Assembly (NCBI GenBank): GCA_026214975.1
Contig: CM047814.1
Span: forward strand, 19,677,541-19,741,540
Direction: 5' to 3'
Source: Gentiana macrophylla
Taxonomy: Eukaryota; Streptophyta; Magnoliopsida; Gentianales; Gentianaceae
Length of the DNA: 64,000 nt
Part shown: positions 52,701-64,000 of the stretch, one piece after another
Position numbering within the stretch: position 1 is the first letter of the stretch
Layout of the letters: every line of letters begins with the position of its first letter
The notes under the pieces: model-generated
The model's database searches: none
Told to the model about the DNA's origin: nothing
What the model saw: the letters and a program-made list of their open reading frames with translations, nothing else
Translations under genes and position numbers: made by a program

Positions 52701-55700
52701 TACACAAAGCTGGAGAGCTATTTCCAAACCTAATTTACATTTGATTATGTTGACTCACTTCAAGCTATATCCTAGAAGCCATAAGACCGAGAGCATTCAC
52801 AGCTGATATGTTGACACATTTTAAACATGGCAGGATTCACGTGCACAATGCAGAATGAACTTAAAATGCAAGTATCTGTTATCAAAATACAACACTAAAA
52901 GCACGAGAAACAAAGGAGGAGGAGAGGGGAGCTTACCCTTAGTTCTTCATCATATCCAACAAGAGAAAGCGCTACCTCAGCATTTCCCTCGCCAACCTGT
53001 TGACGTGAAGAATATTGTTCAGTGAACATAGAGGGATAAAAGGAAATAACTTAAGGAGAACCACTCAAAAATACTAACCAATCTGACTGCAGAATTCGAA
53101 CCCCATCTTTGATGGGATTGCTTTAATTTGGTTCAAAGGAATAATGGTTACTCTCCTTCGGAGATTACCATTCTGAAGAAGCTGCTTTCAGTATTTTCAG
53201 TGTCTACTACAACATTATACAATTTTCCACCTGCAGCAACCTTCAAGAAGTTCCAACAAGACTCCAGATTAAGACTTGGTTGTTTAAACATCTTTAACTA
53301 CAGATTCTTCTTGGCTAATGGTTCATGCATACCAACCTCTAAGGCAGTCATAGCTGAACTATCCTTCACTCTGATGAGTTTAGCAACCACTCCTTTCACT
53401 TTTGACCTATCGAAGTTTCTTACAGGGTCCTTGTATGTAAATTCTGTGTTAGCCAGTTGTGATGAAAGAATCCGGATTTCATCCTGCAGCTGCTGCACCT
53501 TCTCTAACTCCACAGTGCGATCCTGAGAACAATTTAGAGGGGGCACAGGAGGAAGAAATATTTCAGAAAAATAAATAGATAGGTTAAAGTATGGACATCA
53601 GGCTCCAAGCTGATCAAAGACGTACTCTCTGTAATGCTTCCATCTGGCCCTCCTTAATTGAGAGAGCATTTAAAGCTTGTTGGATATTTTCCACATCGTT
53701 TTTCAAGACATTATGCTCATTTTGGCTGGCAATAGCTTCTGCACGTTTTGAGAATAACTTCTCACTCTTCTCCTTCAACTCTTTCTCACAGTGGGTTATT
53801 TTTGTTTCCAGCTGTTTCAACTCGGTCTCTGCCTTTCCAACTGCCACTTTTGCGTCGGCAAGTTGATCTTCAAGGCATTTCTCGTCATTTCCACTGCTTT
53901 TGCCAGCTAACACCCCCTACGATAATAATGCATTCACTTCATAACAAAAAGAAACTTTTACTGGAAATTGCTACTTGTAGTAGAAATGAAAAGCCAACAT
54001 TAATATTTTGTTACCTGATACTCCTTTTCTTTGTCATCCAAACTCTTGGAGAGCTCCTCATATTTTTTCTTCAGATCGGCTGCCCCATCTTCAGAATTTT
54101 TTGCATCAGTAACCTTGTTTTCAGCAGCTTGCTTCAGTTCTTCAAGGTTTTTCTCAATCTATCATTGGTAGGGTAAGAACTGTTAAAATGAATCAGCAGA
54201 AAGAGGACAACTTTGAAGTGAAGAAATTAGTGTTGCTCATATTTGGCAAGCTATTTGATCATAAGAAGAAAATATGTTCATTATACCTTCTTAGCATTTT
54301 GTTTCTCTGCCTTGAAAATTTCTTCTTGATTTTTCAGCACCGTTGCCTCCTTAACCAAATGTTGGGAAAGTTTATCAACGCAATCGGACAGGTGCTTCAC
54401 CTCACCTCCCATACTTGCTTCCTTTTCAGCTGTTAGTTTCATTGCATTCTCTTCCATCTCCTGGACTTCCTTTTCCATCTTTTCTATGCTTTCATCAGAT
54501 TCAGAAATTTTAGCTTCAATGTCTTCTACCATTTTCACTGCATTATCTCTAATCTTTTCTGCTTCAACATATTCATAAGCAATGCAGAACCTTCGGAGAC
54601 GATCCAAATCTGCACTTCCATTTGCCCACTGCATATACTGCATCCTCTCTTTCCTCAACTTCTCCAAAGCCGGAAGTATTTCCTGGTCAAGTAGCTTATC
54701 GATCTCATCTACTTTACTCTGCTTTTTCTCAAGCGTTTTCAAGGCAGCCTCTTTCTTTGTTTCGTACATTCTCGTCCCCGCAGCCTCTTCAAGCATGGAC
54801 AAAATTTCAGGAGGCTTCATGTTCAGAACCTTGGTAATTCTCCCTTGCATTATTAAAAAATGTGGGTTGTTAACATTTAATTGCACTGAATGAAAAAGAT
54901 TCTGAACTCGGCTAGGCTGTGCTAAGTGTCCATTGATCAAATACTTGTTCCTTCCACCAACCACAATCTGCAACAGATGAAGACTTATAAAACATTTTCC
55001 AACAGTATAACCTTATCAAAAAATTCATCATCAATATTTACATCACATCAAATGCTATGATTATGCATATCAAAAGAAAACAAATCTGAACATTTTCATT
55101 AATGCAACTTGTCTGCATAATTTCTTGTGATAACTGTAATTACGCCATTGATTCCAGGCAAATGGCACCACATCAAATGCTGATGTAGCACAGCCGTTTC
55201 ACTGAAGAGTATTCCAACAATTACTGTATGGGCTGAAATATTTAGCTTATATCACAAGTGATTGTCCAATTTAGATGAGTTTCTTGAAAAATTATGTATA
55301 CATAGACACTGGAAACAGCATGGACAATCCAAATAACATTAAATGGAATAAACCCATCTTCTCTCGCATCCCTAGCAGCTAAATAAAACACTGTTTGAAA
55401 ATTAACACAAATAAAAACGCTAAATAAAGCTTGAATGCTGAAAATTTAACTTTTTTTCTTTAAAAAATGAACCTGGCGGGTAACAGTGATTTCGGGACAA
55501 TCTTCATAACCCAATGGGCTGCGATTACGATCAGAGTTATCAAACACAACAGAGACAGTGGCCTTCGTAATCCCTGCTTGGCCTTGCTTGTACACAAGCT
55601 CCTGCAAATTGGAAGCCCTAACTTGCTGCAAATTGGTAATACCCAAAACAAAGCAAATGGAATCCAGAATGTTGGACTTGCCCGACCCATTTAGCCCGGT

Positions 55701-55789
55701 TATTGCGTTGAAGTAAGGGTCAAATCCAGGCACAATTGTTCAGGTCGCATAGGACTTGAACCCCTCAAGCATACTTCTTTAATGTACAT
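46780..55789 (-). CDS. SMC2: SMC2 copy 2 (20 exons, frameshifts and one nonsense codon)
   Basis: Same exon structure as copy 1. Exon 1 is 55789-55473, exon 2 is 54967-54287 (681 bp, fully in frame, 227 codons), exon 3 is 54158-54015, exon 4 is 53916-53626 (in frame), exon 5 is 53522-53337 (in frame), exon 18 is 47508-47284, and exon 20 is 46897-46780. Defects: a one-base deletion near 55766 in exon 1; Arg17 CGA to TGA at 55740-55742; three deletions in exon 6 (near 53090, 53124, 53188); deletions or garbling in exons 11-14; one base lost at 47301-47305, which destroys Walker B; two lost in exon 20. Where compared, copy 1 keeps the frame at these places. If the sequence is right this copy is a pseudogene. 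If it is an unpolished allele, it encodes normal condensin SMC2. Confidence 0.88.
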
Positions 55790-55952
55790 TGTTAACCCCA
55801 AAACAGGAAACTGTAAACCAAATTTAGAGGGCTTTCTGAAAAACAGATGGAATGGGCACAAACAAAGTTCAAGATGCAGGAATGAAAAGAAAGTGAATCA
55901 AAAGAATGGAAATGTTTGTGCTGGAAGGGATTTGAATTTTAGAGGTCAAATG

Positions 55953-55961
55953 GGCGGGAAA
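55953..55961. promoter_or_regulatory. E2F-type site in the SMC2 promoter (copy 2)
   Basis: GGCGGGAAA, identical to 9361-9369, about 165 bp upstream of the start codon at 55789. Confidence 0.6.
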
Positions 55962-56871
55962 TTATATTTTCGAAACAAAAGCGGCATATTTGTTCGATTT
56001 ATACAGAGAAGGGCGAATAGCAACTTCGGGACAAAATTTTACATTGTCTATTTTAGTCTTATCTTTCACGCGTGTTATGTTTGTTTTTAATGGCAAAGCA
56101 TTTCGTAGTCTTCTGAATCTACGATAAAATGGCCAATAAAAAATGTCGGTTAGCGGATACAAATGCGTCGATGTGAAATTCGTGATCAGCTTTTGAGATC
56201 AGATTTTTTTAAAAAACGATCATTTTATTTATTTATTCAAAGCGGAAAAACCAAAAGATACAAATCATAGAAATCTAATAAAAGCAAAATCATTAGTCTA
56301 GCATCAGGGTAATCACGAAGTTCACTAACTTTATTTTCCACATTTGTGAGAATCACATTGATTGGGGAGCACTTTCTGTCATGCCATGATGAAGTTGATT
56401 CTCCGATACCAAATCTGTAATCATCTCTGCAAGCGATAAGGTCAACATCTATCTTCAAAATGTCCTCGAATATTATTCGGAATCAATCCTTGACATCAAC
56501 ATGAGAGAAAAAAAATCCCCCCAACGATGTTTCGGCACAACATTCCTCCAAAGCACATTGGCGGTGCGGCAATCTCTCAAGGAATGGAGAATTGTCTCAA
56601 CTTCCCTGTTGCAAACTTTGCACACAATTGAGGGTGAGGCATGTCTTCTACACATAATATCCATCGCAAGTAAGGCATTATGTGCAACACTTGAACATTA
56701 AAATTCAGCCGTGGCGGTCGGCTTTAATTTCCATATATCTTTCCAAAGTTGGTCCACTTGCTCTTCGGGTGTATTTAGTAGAAAATCATATCCACTAGCA
56801 ACCGAGTATTTTTTTACTTCCATCTTTCTTTCAAATAACATTGTTCTCTTCCACATCTATCACATCCTTAA

Positions 56872-58945
56872 GGGTACGTTTGGATTGCTTGAATGGAATG
56901 GAATGGAATGCTTTTTTCATTCCATTCCATCATTTTGGCGTGTTTGGTTGCGAGAGAATTGGAATGTTTTTTTACCATTTTCATTCCATCAAAAAATGGA
57001 TGGAATGGACGAAATGGTTTGATGGAATGAAATGTAATCATAACCTAGTGATAAAAAATTAACCACCACCGCCCACCGCTCACCCCGCCCATGACCTCCG
57101 TGGCTTTGCCCACCCCTTGCGCAATCCACCACTACCACCACCACCACACGCATGATAACACCTAAATGGTACCATTAATTATACCCTTAATCACCACAGA
57201 TTACATTTCAGAGAGGATAGATAGACTCATTATTATATGGAATATGTGTTAAATGCTATGTGTGTTTCTAGGATCGTAATTCTGCAGCTATGCTATTTTC
57301 CTGAAGATTTGGTACTGTTTTGTCTCGTTTTATGTGTTTTATAGGATGTACCAAATCTGGAGCATTGGAGAACGGATCTGGACCAAAAGGAGCCTGTTGG
57401 GCCAAGTAAAAGAAATCCAAGAAGAAGTCTGATGAATAAAAAGAGGAAAAGTTGGCCCGGTTTACCGAGGGCTAGGTCCGGTAAACCGAGAGCTTGTTGG
57501 ACACGAAATTGATTATGCCGCCTCTACTAGGTCGGTTAGGGTTTTAGAGAGTCATAAGTCGGTCATTTTATCTATATAAGGCCGCAATTATAGATTATTG
57601 TATAAGTCTTCATAAGCTCTTCTCGTATCTTATTATTGAATCTTCAATAATATTATACAATTGATGAAATAAAGTTATTCCAAGCTTTTGAGGAGTTACT
57701 TACGGTTTTCTCCTTTCTCTGCCATCTACAGCTTGAGTAGATCGAGCTAGATCTCCATTGTTGAAGGTATGAAGCTTTGAGCGTTCCTTTTTATCTTGAT
57801 GTGGTAGATCTGTTCATATTTGTGCGTTTTAGTTAATCACTTGCGTTTAAAGACCCCATGATTTACTTAGATTAATCGTATTTGAGCAATGTAGATCCGG
57901 GAATAGGAAAAAGTGACCCGGTAACCCGGCGGTCTATACCGATTTACCGAGGCATTAATTAGAAAACCTAAAGCGGGATTCACTACAATTCGTTAAGCGA
58001 CAAGTTTAATTAACGATGAGGTTAGATCGTAATCTGCTTATTGTAATCGTAAAACTAGCATGAAATATGAATAGTGAAGTGTTAGTTTGGACATAGTCCG
58101 ATGGACCCACAAGAGCGTCTTGATCGGTGTCGGCAATTTATCTGAAGCGGGTTAGCGGTATGAGTTAGCGCTCGATATCGGCAATTCTAGTTCTTTATGC
58201 GTATGGGCTATTACGGACCAATTAAGAAGGGTAGCTTGTGTATAGATTGTCTACTACCATTGTCGGAGTAGATAGGGTTAGGAGTTGCACCCGTAGCTGA
58301 TAAATAAATCAAATGCTCGCTCGATTAATTTAAGGAAATTATGTGGGGAAGTAAATGTAACGATTAACCAATCCAAGTTAGTAGATCGATGAGAAGGGGG
58401 GAGAAACACCACGTTTCTTTTATGTTTATTGTTGGTCCCTGACTGCCTCTATGTTGCTTCTTAATTAGGTTAGAATCGTTTATAATTAAAGTTGCATCGT
58501 CTCTGTGAGATCGACCTTGACTCGCATTTACTATACTACGATGTACCTAGTATTCTTGCTAGTAATATCGACGTTGGTGACTTACGCGCGATCGGCCGCC
58601 TACCCTATCACCGCCCTCGGTACAACTTCGTCACCATCCCCATCATGCCCAACCCACCAACCATCACAACCTACCACCACCGCGCGCCCATTATAACAAT
58701 CAATGGTATCACACACCACAACCACTTGCTATCACACACCTCGCATCATCCTCCGCCCTACTACCTTTGCTTGCTACACACTCGTTATCATGCGCTCGCC
58801 TTGGTGTGTTACTTGTCACGTCTAATACAATCTTGCATATTTCATTCCATTTCATGCCAGACATAGGAATGGAATCGGTTTCATTCCATTCTGTTCCATC
58901 GGTTTTATTTCATTCCGTTACATTTCAGCAATCCAAAACGCACCC
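56872..58945. mobile_element. PIF/Harbinger-like MITE, duplicate copy
   Basis: Starts GGGTACGTTTGGATTGC and ends GCAATCCAAAACGCACCC, with TAA at 56869-56871 and 58946-58948. The left TIR is cleaner here than in the left copy (10285), where it reads GGTAGACGCTTG. Confidence 0.72.
57200..58615 (+). mobile_element. Solo-LTR-like block, duplicate copy
   Basis: Equivalent to 10630-12040, with TCTATATAAG near 57570 and the same 3' motif near 58504. Boundaries are approximate. Confidence 0.5.
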
Positions 58946-59236
58946 TAAGTGTTGTATCAGCAGCACAAATGCCCTTTCAATAAGCCGAGCTGATAGGTTT
59001 AGGTGGGTCAAACGGGCTACCATATTTTTGCACAAGTACTCGCACTCGAAGGGTGATCATTAGTAAGTATTGCCAAACTAGTTTACTAAGAGGCAACATT
59101 CATCGTTTCTGAGTTCTTAAAACCCAATCCTCACAATTCTTGGTCATAAAGCTTGTTCCAAGAAAGATAATGCATTTTTCTTTCTCCGGTCTATTCACCC
59201 AAAAAAGCGCCTTCAAATTTTCTCCGTCTCGAAAGT

Positions 59237-59786
59237 TGATATACCCCAGCGCATTGGGGCTCTGTCCACCTAGATTGGGCCTATTTTCATAGCCCGATGC
59301 TTGAGTCTTGGGCCTCACTCCTCTCAATCCATAAATCATAAGGCGGATCATGTCCATAATCGTAAGCCGAACCACTTCGTATGATTTCTACCCGTGTAAT
59401 CGGTGACATCAAGACAAGGCAAATATGAGTCCGACTTACAAGCGAGTCATTTATGCCTTACTTATCCAGACGACTGGCGGTCCACTGTATTATGTATATG
59501 ATTATCTACAATTATATCCTTTTAATTGTCTTGTCATGAGCGATAAACCGACTTAGTCTAGCTTTATATATATGGGATCACAATGTAATAGAAACCATCC
59601 AAGAACTAATACAAACAAAGCTACTCTGTCAATTTGTCGAATCACCTGTGTTTACTCTCATAAGCATCATTCCGACCGCCTAGTTCTTCATATCCGCCAC
59701 CTTCTCTCTGGAGAAATCATACATACACAGCCATATATCCACGAAATATATCTGTTTCCGTAAATCTGGTATTCACCGCAATATCA
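59237..59786 (+). repeat. 5' LTR of the duplicate gypsy element
   Basis: Begins TGATATACCC and ends ATATCA, followed by the TGGCTCCGTTACCGGGAA primer-binding site at 59789. Confidence 0.85.
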
Positions 59787-60129
59787 GTTGGCTCCGTTAC
59801 CGGGAACATCACCATCATTCGGCTTCTGTGAATCATTCGCTCCACCGCAAAGAAGATTTCACGGCGTCGCCGATGAAGAAAACGATACCTCGTCGAGATA
59901 AGGCTCAACTTGAAGGCGTCTTCAGCGCCATCTTCATAACTCGCACACAAGTCCCTTTAAAACCAGGTTGGTACATCTCTTGGTCAATTTCGACTCTTCA
60001 AGTGATAAAGGGAATTCTTTGGGTTGTTGAGTCACACTGAGGGAGTAAATTTGGGAGCTTGGAGGATCTTCAAATCAGCAAATACCAACACTATCCGGCA
60101 AAATATCTACAAAATATTCTTAGTCAAAC

Positions 60130-61740
60130 ATGAGTGGTGGGAAAAACATGATACTTGCTACACCGACTAAGGTGGGCCATCAGGGCCCTCCGCGTGGGGC
60201 GAACACGCCACGTGGGAGTCGGCGAGGAGGTGATGTCGGCTGGGGTCAGTGCGGAGACAGGACATCACCGCTTGATATCTTGAGCTTACATAAGGGGAGA
60301 TGACCCGAGCCCTCCGAAATACATGGCGGCGGTCGAGAAAAAGCCGTGGGAAAGGCTGCTTTGGGTCTCTCGTCAAATCTTGATCGAGCGGTGTTAGGGA
60401 AGCGCCCTGCGTGAGTTCTCACTCAATAGCTCTTCAATCACACATGGGTATGTTGAGGAAATGCGTGTGGGTAACATGCTACTCATTGCGGAGGGGCTGC
60501 CTCCCCGACCCGTCCATAAGTTTACTTCCTCTACCCACACCAGCAGAGGTACAACCCATTATGCATCCGCAAAAAACAAATCAACCTCGGCGGATAGAAG
60601 AAGAGAAGCGATCATGCCACTTCCACGACCCTAAAGTGGGAAGGAAATAAGCTTTGGTTCATCTGGGGCCTATGGTCGATGATCGCGGTGCAGCCCCAGG
60701 GCGACCTCAGAACCCTCAGCAAGTCCGTATCCGCGTAGAGGGAAAAGAAGAGTCACAGGCTGAGGAAAGTTATACCCTACTCCTACATATTCCAGAAAAT
60801 CGGGATGAGATGGGAATAATGAGAAAACAGACAGAGGAGTTGCAAAAAGGTACAGCTGAAGCAAAAACTAAACCGACTTGGGGTGCCAGCGTACTTCATC
60901 CAAACATCTTGAAAGCGGCTCCTAGAGGTGGTACACATTACCCAAATTTCACCAACTATCATGGAGCCACGAATCCTTTAGATTGGCTTTCAGCCTTCCA
61001 AAGTAGGATCAGTCTATGCATACCTAGTAGTGAGGCGTGGTGTATAGCCTTTGTGGGGTCGATGCAAGATAGAGCGGCGTCATGGGTCCGGGGTCTCCCT
61101 CCAGGTTCAATTTTATCTTAGGATGATCTGATCAACACATTCATATCAGAATTCAAGTCAGTGGGAGGGCCCAAGAAGACCCACATCGACCTGCATGAGG
61201 TCTACGGTGAAAATGAGGGTACCCGTAGCTATTATGAACGGTTTTACAAAGTGTATGAGTTGACAAGGGGCTTAGCGGACAATGTTGTGATGAGCAGTTT
61301 CAAAACGGGTCTGAATCCCGGTTATCTGAAATCCTATTTCACTCTAACGCCACCCTCGAACTTACAAGAAATGTTGAGTTCGACAAGAAAGTATATCATA
61401 ACTACGGAAGCGAAGGGCGTCTTCATCCAACAAGGGCAAGCAGTCTTGGCGTAGTCCGCCCAGAGATAGCCGCATAAATCGTGATAGAGATGTTAAAAAT
61501 CCCAAGAGGTTTAAGGAAGATCAATTCACACCTTTCAGAATCTCATACACTCAGATGCTTAATGAAATAAGGGATGAGATCCCTGAGCCTTACCTTATGG
61601 TTCCGGATGCACGCCGCGACACTACCATGGATGAATGCATACAATTCAAGCAAGCAATCGAAAAGTTACTAGCATACGGCAACCATGACCACTACAAGAG
61701 AGATGCTGGAGGACCGGACAGAAAAAATCGATAAGCCGCT
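60130..61740 (+). pseudogene. Gypsy gag, duplicate copy
   Basis: Start MSGGKNM at 60130. The gag domain (HYPNFTNYHGATNPLDWLSAF) lies in a longer open stretch here (60654-61121), which ends at the shared TAG 61119-61121. A second part from 61161 has the EGTRSYYERFYKVYELTRGL block. Confidence 0.78.
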
Positions 61741-62379
61741 TGATCGATGGCGAGATCCGAATGATCACGGAAACTCCTCACAGCAACAATCAAATCAAAA
61801 GCCGCATCGGCTCTATAAACAAACACGTGGAGAAGCCAGTTGTCCTGCATGGGAATGAGCAACCCCTTGCTTTTACCCAGCGGTGGTGACTTCCGTGAAT
61901 GTGAAGGACATGTGTCTTTGCGTGTCGGTCTTGATCAATCGGGCATCGTCAACCGGGTAATGATCGATATGGGAGCTTGTTGAGACATCTTATATTACAA
62001 AGCGCTTCAAAAAGCTGTGGTTCGCCGACTCAATCACGAGGCGCATAATGGCACCGCTTGAGGGCTTCACTAATCATAGAATACAAGTCAAGGGCCATCG
62101 ACTTAGATGTGCAAATGGGAGATTATGCACCCTTCCGAACATAAAAGGTAACATTTCTTGTGGTCGATCTCCAGTCAAATTACAACATGATAATCGGAGC
62201 GCCCGCGTTAAAGCGGTTTAAATGGTCACTTCTATCCCGCATCAGTGGGCAAAATTTTACGTCGGGGGCGATTGGGTCGGGCGTCGATCGGTGAGCCATA
62301 ACCGTCCTCACCTATATACATGAAATGAGGATGTGAAACAAGAAAGCTCGCATCGGCGGCTGAGAACATGGAGAACATC

Positions 62380-63540
62380 AACATGATCCGGGTGGTTGGA
62401 GAGCCTTCACTGTTAAAGTGGAATGTGAGACAACGCAAGTCATGGATGAACGACTTTCTGGCATACTGTGGATGATGAGTTGGTCGAGGTAATCATTAAC
62501 GCTGACTACCCCGAGCGAGAAGATCAAGATAGGCGCGGTGAGTCTCGAGAGAGAAAGAAAGTTTGATTAAGTTACTAAAGGAGAACCTAGGTGCATTTTG
62601 CATTTTCTGGGTGATTTACGGACATGAGAGGAGTTGAGGCCGGCGTTGCCTTCATCATCATCTCAGCGTAGACTCTACCTTCAAACTAATGACGTGGCCA
62701 GACACGACAATTCACAATCAAAAAAGAGCCGCGGTTAAGGTAGAGGTCGGAAAGCTTCTTCAGGTTGGAATCATAAAGGAGCTAGCTTATCCCACATGGT
62801 TAGCGAACGTGGTAATGGTGAAAAAGCACAACGTCAAGTGGAGAATGTGCGTCAACTTCACGAGACATCAACAAAGTCTGTCCGAAATATCCTTATCAAA
62901 TTCCAAGGATTGATCGGTTAGTTGATTTTATTTCTGAGTTTGAAACTTTGAGCTTCTTGGAGCATATTCGGATTATCATCAGGTGCGGATGGCTGAGTCC
63001 GACAAAGAATAAAAGGCTTTCAGAGCTGCTGGGGGCCTTTACTATTACGAAATGATGCCATTCGGGCTGAGAAATGCGGGCTCAACTTATCAGAGGATGG
63101 TCAACAAAGTTTTCGGTTCGCAGATTGGGAAAAATATGGAGGCCTACATAGACGATATGGTTGTCAAATCTAAAGGTGATGGTCACCCGTCGACCTCCAG
63201 GAGACGTTCGATAATGTCCGCAAGCACTCAATGAAACTCAATCCGTCCAAATGTACATTTGGCGTCCAGGCAGGCAAGTTTCTTGGGTTTATGGTTAGTC
63301 GTCGTGGCATCGAGGCTAATCCGGAAAAAATACAGGCTTTGCTCGACATGCAAGAACCCACGACCATCAAAGAAGTTTAGAGGCTCAATGGCAGAATCAT
63401 AGCGTTGGGTCGTTTCATCTCAAAATCAGCAGAGAAATGTCTCCCCTTCTTCAAAATACTCAAAGGTGACAAAACCTTCTCATGGAATCTGAGTGATCAT
63501 AAGATTTTCAATATTTGAAGGAGTATCTAGGAAGCCACCT
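62380..63540 (+). pseudogene. Gypsy reverse transcriptase, duplicate copy with YIDD box
   Basis: Blocks VGKLLQVGIIKELAYPTW, WRMCVNFT, MMPFGLRNAGSTYQRMVNKVF and the catalytic AYIDDMVVKS (63145-63156) are present. Frameshifts remain, so it is not functional as read. Confidence 0.8.
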
Positions 63541-64000
63541 ATTTTGGTTAGCCCTATAGAAGGAGATATTTTGTTTTTGTACTTGGCGGCCTTGGACCGG
63601 GCTATTGCCGCCGTTCTTGTCAAAAAGGCCGGAACCCTCCAAAATAACGTTTATTATGTAAGAAAAGGCTCGATCGGTGGAGGGTCACTATTTTAATGTT
63701 GAAAAGTTATCCTACTCGTTTGTTATCATTTGCCCGCAAACAGGGGGCTACTTTACTTCGCACACTATAATTATTTTAACGGATAGTCAATGCCAAATAT
63801 TACATAGGGCTCGACCTTTTAGGTCGCGCTTGCTCCGATAGGCTATCGAAATCATCGAGTTTGATATTCGGTATCGACCGAAGAAAAGCTATCAAAGCTC
63901 AAGCATTATCGGATTTTATTGTTGAGACAAGTTTATTTCGCCTCAACCGATTTTGCCCGTACCACTTGGGCCAGCTGCGCCCCAAGCAAACCCGATCGAT

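Larger units (their letters stand above)
56203..59236 (-). mobile_element. LINE 3' part, duplicate copy, interrupted by the Harbinger-like element
   Basis: Same structure as 9609-12673. The zf-RVT segment (CKVCNREVETILHSLRDC) is at about 56664-56500, and the post-RT segment (GYINF...FWVNRPEKEKC) at about 59220-59110. It is truncated by the gypsy LTR at 59237. Confidence 0.78.
46625..64000. repeat. Right copy of the large duplicated block (partner 1-17457)
   Basis: Same content and order as the left end of the window, cut by the window end inside the gypsy RNase H region. The left boundary of the duplication cannot be determined because the partner starts at base 1. Confidence 0.95.
59237..64000 (+). 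mobile_element. Tat-lineage gypsy element, duplicate copy (truncated by window end)
   Basis: LTR 59237-59786, gag from 60130, protease near 61850-62330, RT near 62380-63540, then RNase H to the window end. It shares the gag TAG and protease TGA with the left copy but keeps the RT catalytic box. Whether the Copia insertion exists in this copy cannot be seen, because the corresponding site lies beyond 64000. Confidence 0.85.

Overview
The window is nuclear DNA of a flowering plant, most likely a eudicot. It holds intron-rich genes with GT-AG introns: the condensin subunit SMC2, a DDX3/DED1-type DEAD-box helicase, and a PORR-domain organelle RNA-splicing protein. Plant LTR retrotransposons and LINEs surround them, and a scrap of plant mitochondrial 18S rRNA sits among them. 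The species cannot be named from this sequence alone. A run of exactly 100 Ns (33439-33538) marks a scaffold join.

Layout, left to right. 1-9610: SMC2 copy 1 (minus strand, 20 coding exons) with its promoter, which carries an E2F-type site. 9609-33363: a stack of nested transposons. A minus-strand LINE is interrupted by a PIF/Harbinger-like element that itself contains a solo-LTR-like block. The LINE is cut at its 5' side by a ~12 kb Tat-lineage Ty3/gypsy element (LTRs 12674-13228 and 32779-33363). The integrase gene of that element is split by an 8.7 kb minus-strand Copia-type element with a perfect 5-bp target duplication (ATTAA). One Copia LTR is in turn interrupted by a 1.2 kb inverted-repeat element whose arms look tRNA-derived. 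33439-33538: gap. 34026-35043: remnants of a methyltransferase-like plant gene (minus). 36334-38976: PORR gene (plus, two exons). 39716-39934: mitochondrial rrn18 insertion. 40860-45299: DEAD-box helicase (minus, six coding exons). 46625-64000: a near-complete second copy of 1-17457, with SMC2 copy 2, LINE, Harbinger-like element, solo LTR and the start of the gypsy element in the same order.

The host genes do not form one pathway. SMC2 acts in mitotic chromosome condensation, the helicase in RNA and translation, and the PORR protein in organelle intron splicing. The transposons are inert relics. Stop codons in the gypsy gag and protease are shared by both duplicate copies, so the element died before the duplication.

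The main message is about the duplication and sequence quality. Both SMC2 copies have single-base indels, mostly in homopolymers, but in the exons compared the other copy keeps the reading frame. The single-copy helicase and PORR genes carry the same kind of error. Together with the 100-N join, this suggests an under-polished long-read assembly with a second haplotype or contig placed in tandem. A real, recent segmental duplication remains possible. No new defence, CRISPR or biosynthetic system is visible.
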